A stretch of DNA of 64,000 nucleotides from an uncultured Clostridium sp. (GTDB lineage: Bacteria > Bacillota > Clostridia > Clostridiales > Clostridiaceae). The notes under the pieces are model-generated. The model saw nothing but the letters and a program-made list of their open reading frames with translations. It did no database searches and was not told the origin of the DNA. A program made the position numbers and the translations under genes. Of this stretch, positions 58,797-64,000 are shown piece after piece (position 1 is the stretch's first letter; each line of letters opens with the position of its first letter). Location of the stretch: NCBI GenBank assembly GCA_937927335.1, contig CALBDU010000014.1:13297-77296 (forward strand), in the 5' to 3' direction.

Positions 58797-59486
58797 ATGA
58801 AAAGAATCTTGGATAATAAACTTTTAGAAAAGTATATTGATAAGTATGATATTAAAGGTACATTTGATAAGGACATGATTAACCTTATGGAGCTTCATTA
58901 TTATAAAAAAGGTGAAGCAGTTTTTAAAGCGGAAACCACATTGGAATACTACTATCTCCTTGTGAGCGGGAAAATAAGAATTTCATATCCTTTTGAAAAT
59001 GGCAAATCTATGCTTCTAAAATTTTATAAACCATTTAATACTATAGGAGATATGGAGCTTTTAAAAAACAAACCCATAACTTGCGATATTGATGCAGTTG
59101 AAGATACGTATTTAATAGCTATTTCCTCAAATATTATCAGAATGTCATATCTGGAAAATCCAAAATTTTTACACCATCTTGCAGATTCTCTCAGTGAAAA
59201 ACTTTACGCAACTATTAATAATAGCTCCTACAATTTTGTTTATCCTTTAATAAACAGGTTGTCCAGTTATTTAGTTGAACAATTAACAGATAAAGATTAT
59301 ATAAAATTAAATTCATCTTTTATTGAAATTGCACAGTTTTTGGGGACAACATATAGACATCTTAATAGAACTTTTAAGGAGCTTGAAGAAAAATCTATTA
59401 TCAGATGCCAGGATAAAACAATATATATACTTGATGAAGCTAAGCTTCGTAAGTTATCTAAAAACTTATATATAAAATCGTTGTAA
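58797..59486 (+). CDS. Crp/Fnr family transcriptional regulator
   Basis: Regulator of 229 residues with a cyclic-nucleotide-binding-like beta roll (YYKKGEAVFKAETTLEYYYL, LVSGKIRISY, TIGDMELLKNKP). A winged helix follows (FIEIAQFLGTTYRHLNRTFK). It lacks the N-terminal Cys cluster of Fnr and resembles YeiL-type proteins. TGGAGG supports the ATG at 58797. Upstream of an HXXEE protein, a flavoprotein and a SagB-type gene on the same strand, all possible targets. Confidence 0.9.
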   Translation: MKRILDNKLLEKYIDKYDIKGTFDKDMINLMELHYYKKGEAVFKAETTLEYYYLLVSGKIRISYPFENGKSMLLKFYKPFNTIGDMELLKNKPITCDIDAVEDTYLIAISSNIIRMSYLENPKFLHHLADSLSEKLYATINNSSYNFVYPLINRLSSYLVEQLTDKDYIKLNSSFIEIAQFLGTTYRHLNRTFKELEEKSIIRCQDKTIYILDEAKLRKLSKNLYIKSL

Positions 59487-59594
59487 TTTTTGGTAAACAG
59501 ATTTGAACTAATGTTATAATAAGAGAGTACGAAAAATTTCCATATGTTATTAATTTGAAAGCAACTGATATTATATTTATTTTGGAGGTTGTAA

Positions 59595-59954
59595 ATGAGT
59601 AATATAAAGATAATGGTATGGTTTTTTCCTTTACTTTTTATCTTTCATGATCTTGAAGAGATAATTTTCATCCAGTGGTGGATTAAAAAGAATAAATGCT
59701 ATTTATGTGAGAGATTTCCCAGGTTATCAAAAAAGCTGTTAGCTCATTTCGATAACATTACAACATCATCCTTCGCAGCAGGAGTTGCTGAAGAATTTAT
59801 TTTGATTTGTTTAATTTCAGTAGTTTCTTATAACACCAATTGGTATTTATTATGGACTGGCTCTTTTATCGCATTCACTGTGCATTTAGCAATACATTTT
59901 AGCCTTTGTTATATGGCCGCAAATTTAGTAATACTACACAAAGTCATGGATTAA
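59595..59954 (+). CDS. HXXEE domain membrane protein, short
   Basis: Membrane protein of 119 residues with the diagnostic HDLEE near residue 18 and a second conserved segment AAGVAEEFILICL. Four TM helices. Family members I know are about 150-170 aa and end with a Y-x-PG motif that is missing here, so it may be C-terminally truncated. GGAGG precedes the ATG. Unknown function. Confidence 0.75.
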   Translation: MSNIKIMVWFFPLLFIFHDLEEIIFIQWWIKKNKCYLCERFPRLSKKLLAHFDNITTSSFAAGVAEEFILICLISVVSYNTNWYLLWTGSFIAFTVHLAIHFSLCYMAANLVILHKVMD

Positions 59955-60025
59955 TTAAGCAGGTGGTTTGCAACCAATGAACAAAGCAAATAAATATAAA
60001 TTAAGTCAACAATTGGAGGTATAAT

Positions 60026-60607
60026 ATGAAATACTGCATACTTATGGGGAGCCCCCGCAAAAATGGAAATACACTTAAATTAATTAAGCCCTTCATTGAA
60101 GAACTTGAACATAACCAGATTCAGTATGATTTTATATGGCTTTATGATAAACATATCGAACCTTGTATTGCTTGCAGGAAATGTCAAACGGACTGGTCAA
60201 TTTTCGGATGTCATTATTCCGATGATGTACAGGATATTTTTGACAAGATAAATAACAGTGATGTTATTGTTTTAGCTACCCCCATTTATTCGTGGTATTG
60301 CACACCACCAATGAAGGCACTGCTTGACCGCTTAGTATATGGAATGAACAAGTATTATGGTGATGAAAAAGGTCCCTCTCTTTGGAAGGGAAAAAAATTA
60401 GCCATCATAACTACTTGTGGTTACAAGCCGGAAAATGGGGCTGATTTATTTGAGGAAGGTATAAAGCGCTATTGTAAGCACTCCCAGTTAAATTATATTG
60501 GAATGCTGGTAGAAAGAGATTATGGCTATAAATCTGAATTTATATCTGATGATAAAATTGAACATTCAAGGCTATTTGCCTGCAAATTAATAGGTAATGT
60601 AGATTAA
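60026..60607 (+). CDS. NADPH-dependent FMN reductase / flavodoxin-like iron-sulfur flavoprotein
   Basis: Flavodoxin-fold protein of 193 residues. The FMN phosphate loop is MGSPRKNGNTLKLIKPF, then CIACRKCQTDWSIFGCHYSDD with a compact Cys cluster as in iron-sulfur flavoproteins, and ATPIYSWYCTPPMKALLDRL around the flavin ring. GGAGG precedes the ATG. The next gene, a SagB-type oxidoreductase, starts 20 nt later, so a shared redox role is likely. Confidence 0.9.
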   Translation: MKYCILMGSPRKNGNTLKLIKPFIEELEHNQIQYDFIWLYDKHIEPCIACRKCQTDWSIFGCHYSDDVQDIFDKINNSDVIVLATPIYSWYCTPPMKALLDRLVYGMNKYYGDEKGPSLWKGKKLAIITTCGYKPENGADLFEEGIKRYCKHSQLNYIGMLVERDYGYKSEFISDDKIEHSRLFACKLIGNVD

Positions 60608-60627
60608 ATGAAAGGAAGGAATTAACT

Positions 60628-61380
60628 ATGATCACAAAACAAGATAAAAGAGACCTGTTAAAATCCTACAATATTAAAGAAATTACCGGTATTGAAACAG
60701 ATCAGGATAAGAAAATTCCCCAGCCTGATATTGAAAAGCCCTATTGTGAAACTGATTTATTGATAGACCTCTGTCCAGTAAAGGATTTTGAAAAAACTCA
60801 AGTAAACTTTATTGACGTAATAGGCAAACGTAAAAGCAGGAGAAAATATTCTCAAGCATCAATCACCTTCTATGAATTATCCCTGATGCTTTGGTGCACC
60901 CAGGGAATCAGAAAGGTGGTAAACGATGGACATACTACCTTGAGGACTGTTCCCTCTGCTGAAGCAAGACACCCCTTTGAAACATATTTGATAGTAAATA
61001 ATGTAGAATCCTTAAACCCTGGTTTATACAGATATCTCCCTTTAGAACACAAGCTTTTGTTTAAAGGTGAGCTGCCTGACATAAAGGAAAGACTAGACGA
61101 TGCCACTGTTAACCAGAAATTCATATCAAACAGTGCTGTAACCTTTGTTTGGGCAGTGGTTCCTTATAGAAGTGAATGGAGCTTCCCGGAAGAGGCTTAC
61201 AAGCTGATTGCAATGGATGCAGGCCATATGTGCCAAAATCTTTACCTTGCCGCTGAAGCCGTGGGTGCAGGAGCATGTGCCGTTGCGGGCTATGACCAGG
61301 ATAAGATGGACGCTTTAATTGGAGTGGATGGCAAAGAAGAATTCACAATATATCTGGCTGCAGTTGGCAGGCAGCTATAG
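60628..61380 (+). CDS. SagB/ThcOx-type nitroreductase-fold oxidoreductase
   Basis: FMN enzyme of 250 residues of the SagB/ThcOx branch of the nitroreductase fold. Motifs: FIDVIGKRKSRRKYSQASIT, LSLMLWCTQGIRK, RTVPSAEARHPFETYLIV, GLYRYLPLEHKL, and the C-terminal AMDAGHMCQNLYLAAEAVG with GACAVAGYDQD. Some members oxidise azolines in peptide natural products. No precursor peptide or cyclodehydratase gene is visible here, so a stand-alone metabolic role is more likely. AAGGAAGG precedes the ATG. Strong terminator after the stop. Confidence 0.88.
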   Translation: MITKQDKRDLLKSYNIKEITGIETDQDKKIPQPDIEKPYCETDLLIDLCPVKDFEKTQVNFIDVIGKRKSRRKYSQASITFYELSLMLWCTQGIRKVVNDGHTTLRTVPSAEARHPFETYLIVNNVESLNPGLYRYLPLEHKLLFKGELPDIKERLDDATVNQKFISNSAVTFVWAVVPYRSEWSFPEEAYKLIAMDAGHMCQNLYLAAEAVGAGACAVAGYDQDKMDALIGVDGKEEFTIYLAAVGRQL

Positions 61381-61429
61381 CTGCATATATTGAATTGATG
61401 CAAAAAGTCTATACCTTTATAAAAGCTTT

Positions 61430-61451
61430 GAGCCAGGACTATTCCTGGCTC
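61430..61451. terminator. bidirectional terminator
   Basis: Perfect stem GAGCCAGGA / TCCTGGCTC with a 4-nt loop between the convergent SagB-type and DUF6544 genes. Confidence 0.8.
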
Positions 61452-61455
61452 ATAA

Positions 61456-62316
61456 TCATTTAAAGCTTGTACAGTTGTATTCCAGTTTGTTAATGTGTGT
61501 CTTTCCATAGCAGAAGTCCCCACTATTAAAATGCCATACAGCCTCACTATAGGTTGGCAGCCTAAGCCCGTTGATTTCTTTATATTCACCTGCTGATGCC
61601 GACCATCTAACCTTTTCATATGACTTGTCATCCTTTTGATAATACTTATCCACTGTACTGAAGCTTATCAACTGCCCAACTTGGTTAAAAGCTAGTATTC
61701 CTGAAACTACCTGTCCATTGTCATTAAAAACAGCCTTTACTTTTAATGAGTCAATTGTTGTCCAGGTTATTCTATTATCAATGAGAGTTGCAGGTGCAAT
61801 CATACACATATCACAAAGGGTGATTGCTTCGGCACTTTTATTGTCCTCTTCTTTACCCCTTGCAGAATTCACTGTAACTAGTCCTAATGGTTTCATTAGC
61901 ATGCTGCCTTCTCCATTGATATATGCATCAAATCCTATAATTGGAAAACCATTTGCTTTAAACTGCATTAAAGCCAGTCTCCCTGGATTACTGTCAAAAA
62001 AGTCATACTGGTGAACCATCATAGAAGATTGGCCTTTTGCTCCCATATTTATATCAATTAATATTTCAGCTCTGAAGTTCTGAACCTTTTCCCTGCCCAC
62101 TACTCCAACATATTTTAAATATTTTTGTACAGGCCCTGGGAGGTTTTTAATGTGATCTTCTGTTATAACTGACTTATCAAATAAGTTCACTCTGTCTAAC
62201 CCTTTTATTGCTTCTGATCTAAATGCTCTGCTAATTTCATTTGATTTATAAAATAAGAAGATTATGATGAAGAAAATAAAAAGTAATAATAAGATGACAA
62301 TATATTTCTTTAGCAC
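61456..62316 (-). CDS. DUF6544 family membrane-anchored protein
   Basis: Protein of 286 residues with one N-terminal membrane helix (YIVILLLLFIFFIIIFLFY). An all-beta extracytoplasmic-type domain follows, containing the family signature LPGPVQKYLKYVGVVGREKV. Other strands are visible in GEGSMLMKPLGLVTVNSARG and EYKEINGLRLPTYSEAVW. Start taken as the GTG at 62316 with GGAGGTG 8 nt upstream. Function unknown. Confidence 0.8.
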   Translation of the reverse strand: MLKKYIVILLLLFIFFIIIFLFYKSNEISRAFRSEAIKGLDRVNLFDKSVITEDHIKNLPGPVQKYLKYVGVVGREKVQNFRAEILIDINMGAKGQSSMMVHQYDFFDSNPGRLALMQFKANGFPIIGFDAYINGEGSMLMKPLGLVTVNSARGKEEDNKSAEAITLCDMCMIAPATLIDNRITWTTIDSLKVKAVFNDNGQVVSGILAFNQVGQLISFSTVDKYYQKDDKSYEKVRWSASAGEYKEINGLRLPTYSEAVWHFNSGDFCYGKTHINKLEYNCTSFK

Positions 62317-62412
62317 CAGGTTTACACCTCCACCTAAAATTACATATAGCTCGTATATATAGTTCACGGCAAGTTAATACCCAAAAATCTTTCCAAGATT
62401 CTGTTTAAACAG

Positions 62413-63708
62413 TTACCATAGCATCAATTTATTTGCCTGGTAACGAAGCTCTTCCCTGAAATCTGGATGAGCAATTTCAATGAGGCTTTCTACCCGCTGT
62501 CGGACGGTTTTATTTTTAAGCTTGGCTATTCCGTACTCAGTAATTATATAGTCAACAATATTTCGTGAAATGGATACAATTGCTCCAGAAGAAAGCTGTG
62601 GTTGAATTTTAGAAATTGTGCCTCCCTTAGCTGTTGAAGATAATGCAATAATCCCTTTGCCACCCTTTGAATGATAAGCACCGTATGCAAAGTCAAAGGC
62701 ACCTCCTGTACCGGAAAACTGTAGGGATCCAATACTTTCAGAACAAACTTGTCCAGTCAGATCCATCTGGATAGCAGTATTTATTGAAACCATATTATCA
62801 TTTTGTGCAATGTTAAACGGATAATTCACATAAGAAGATCTTCTTAGCTCCACGGATGTATTTTCACTTATGCATTTATACAAGTCGTTATCTCCCCATG
62901 CAAAAGCACCGATAGTTTTTCCCTTATTAAAATTTTTTCTGGCATTTGTAACTGCCCCAGCTCGAATAAGGCGCCCCATGGATGCAGTGAGCATCTCTGT
63001 GTGTATTCCCAAATCTTTTTTCTCAAGAAGTGCCTCCCCTACTGCGTTAGGCATTCCACCAATGCCAAGCTGAATACAATCACCATCTTTAATCAGTGAG
63101 CTTACATATTCTGCAATCTTTTTTTCCACAAAGGAAGCTGGAGAATTTGGGGCTATGGGTAATGGATTGCTAACCTCATAAATATAATCCGCTTTAGCAA
63201 TGGGGACTTTAGTATCACCAAAAACCCTGGGTATACAGGAATTGACTTCAAAAATTACAATGTCTGCCCCATCCATGGTCTCACGGGAAAACTGTAGGTC
63301 ATAGGATAAATAGACATTGCCATTTTCGTCCATGGGAGAAACTGCAGCAACAAAAACATTGGGACGCTTTTCAGCCAGCATAGCGGCGGCAGCTGAATGC
63401 AAATCCACCGGCAGCATGTTGAAACGGCCAGAGGAGTGACCTTTTCGGCAGTCATCGTTATAAAAAATTGAATGGATATCTATCCTTCCCTTCAGAGAGT
63501 TGTCTCTCATCACCGGATACTGATCCATCATCATCATAGCCCAAAGGGTTACCCCTTCCAAGCGGTGTGCAATAGTATGGAGAGCACCAATAAAGGAAGA
63601 TGGTTCATTGCCATATATTGAAGTGGCAATGGTATCTCCTGATTTTATCAATGCCAAAGCACCCTCTAAAGTACCTGACTTTGATTTGTATAATGCCATA
63701 TTATGCAT
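62413..63708 (-). CDS. acetyl-CoA hydrolase/transferase family protein (4-hydroxybutyrate CoA-transferase-like)
   Basis: CoA-transferase of 431 residues. CoA-binding glycine motifs are GIGGMPNAVGEALL and SGTGGAFDFAYGAYHSKGGK. The catalytic Glu is expected in GIHTEMLTASMG. The C-terminal LKNKTVRQRVESLIEIAHPDFREEL is typical of clostridial Cat1/Cat2/AbfT proteins. Probable role: exchange of CoA between acetyl-CoA and a carboxylate in fermentation. Which acid is not deducible. GGGGTGA precedes the ATG. Confidence 0.93.
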   Translation of the reverse strand: MHNMALYKSKSGTLEGALALIKSGDTIATSIYGNEPSSFIGALHTIAHRLEGVTLWAMMMMDQYPVMRDNSLKGRIDIHSIFYNDDCRKGHSSGRFNMLPVDLHSAAAAMLAEKRPNVFVAAVSPMDENGNVYLSYDLQFSRETMDGADIVIFEVNSCIPRVFGDTKVPIAKADYIYEVSNPLPIAPNSPASFVEKKIAEYVSSLIKDGDCIQLGIGGMPNAVGEALLEKKDLGIHTEMLTASMGRLIRAGAVTNARKNFNKGKTIGAFAWGDNDLYKCISENTSVELRRSSYVNYPFNIAQNDNMVSINTAIQMDLTGQVCSESIGSLQFSGTGGAFDFAYGAYHSKGGKGIIALSSTAKGGTISKIQPQLSSGAIVSISRNIVDYIITEYGIAKLKNKTVRQRVESLIEIAHPDFREELRYQANKLMLW

Positions 63709-63825
63709 TTTATCACCCCATCATTTTGCTTTTTATAGCGTTTTTGCCATAGTTATATTTTATCCCAACTAGCCTGTGTCCTGCAAATCCTTTTATACGT
63801 TTGGCCAGCATATCGTCTTGTGGTA

Positions 63826-63948
63826 TGTCCGCACCCCCATCTGTGCAAAATTTCAAGTAGTGTGCAGTTTTTTTGGATTAATAATTAATTTTCGGCTATA
63901 TTTTATGTAAATTATGGGTTTATACGTTAAATTTTAGATATATTTAGG
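63826..63948. repeat. IS-end-like direct repeat, right copy
   Basis: Begins TGTCCGCACCCCCATCTGTG and matches 55137-55258 over about 122 bp in the same orientation. Beyond it the sequence diverges. If the inference from the left copy holds, the rest of an insertion sequence lies to the right of the window. The stretch 63709-63825 before it holds no gene. Confidence 0.8.
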
Positions 63949-64000
63949 TCAAGTCCTTTTTTGTGTGTAAATTATTTGTTCGGCTATAGTTCCTATTTAT

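Noticed and set aside
60628..61380. SagB-type gene as part of a thiazole/oxazole peptide (TOMM) cluster
   Set aside because: No cyclodehydratase, precursor peptide or ABC exporter lies nearby.

Overview
The window reads as a chromosome segment of an anaerobic, AT-rich, spore-former-type Firmicute, most likely a Clostridium. The basis is AT-rich intergenic DNA, strong GGAGG-type ribosome binding sites, frequent TTG/GTG starts, and genes for hybrid cluster protein, a Ni-Fe CO dehydrogenase homologue, a CoA-transferase, an Fe-S Rrf2 regulator, secreted KWYYLN-repeat surface proteins and many GNAT acetyltransferases. No rRNA, CRISPR array, phage module or intact transposase was seen. One tRNA gene (Pro, AGG) is present.

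Layout. 1-5 kb: an RND efflux pair (pump cut by the window edge) divergent from a NarL-type two-component system. 5-12 kb: small accessory genes (GNATs, zinc-ribbon/GRAM-like protein, methyltransferase, a MerR regulator with duplicated TipAS domain, hcp, PhzF-like). 12-18 kb: a KimA-like permease, then a MarR-controlled unit of two tandem geranylgeranyl-reductase-like flavoproteins and a protein resembling ferredoxin-dependent bilin reductases. 18-28 kb: LysR/EamA pair, cyclopropane fatty acid synthase, aminotransferase, PAS histidine kinase, and a TetR/MFS/GNAT locus. 28-33 kb: cooS-cooF-flavoprotein operon preceded by an Rrf2 gene, with matching 17-bp operators before rrf2 and before cooS. 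33-46 kb: PHP hydrolase, DUF proteins, a GDT1-type transporter behind a yybP-ykoY manganese riboswitch, a CNNM/CorC-type protein, CPBP protease, more GNATs, an archaeal/plant-type D-aminoacyl-tRNA deacylase, a nitroreductase and YetF. 46-55 kb: tRNA-Pro, two c-di-GMP proteins, ferredoxin, secreted transglutaminase and a cell-wall-binding repeat protein. 55-64 kb: a decayed insertion sequence, CPBP protease, HAD phosphatase, a Crp/Fnr-HXXEE-flavoprotein-SagB-type group, DUF6544, an acetyl-CoA hydrolase/transferase family protein, and a second copy of the IS-end repeat at the right edge.

Two kinds of short dispersed palindrome (GGGGTCTGACCCC and GGTGCC-GGCACC with ATGTCAACTT flanks) pepper the window. 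Several lie at gene 3' ends and supply the stop codon and last residues of the protein. One sits in frame inside a coding sequence. Two genes (cfa and a nitroreductase) have their Shine-Dalgarno separated from the ATG by a hairpin that would bridge the gap.

Family names come from recognising motifs by eye; no database search was run. Residue comparisons with PcyA and CODH-II were made from memory.
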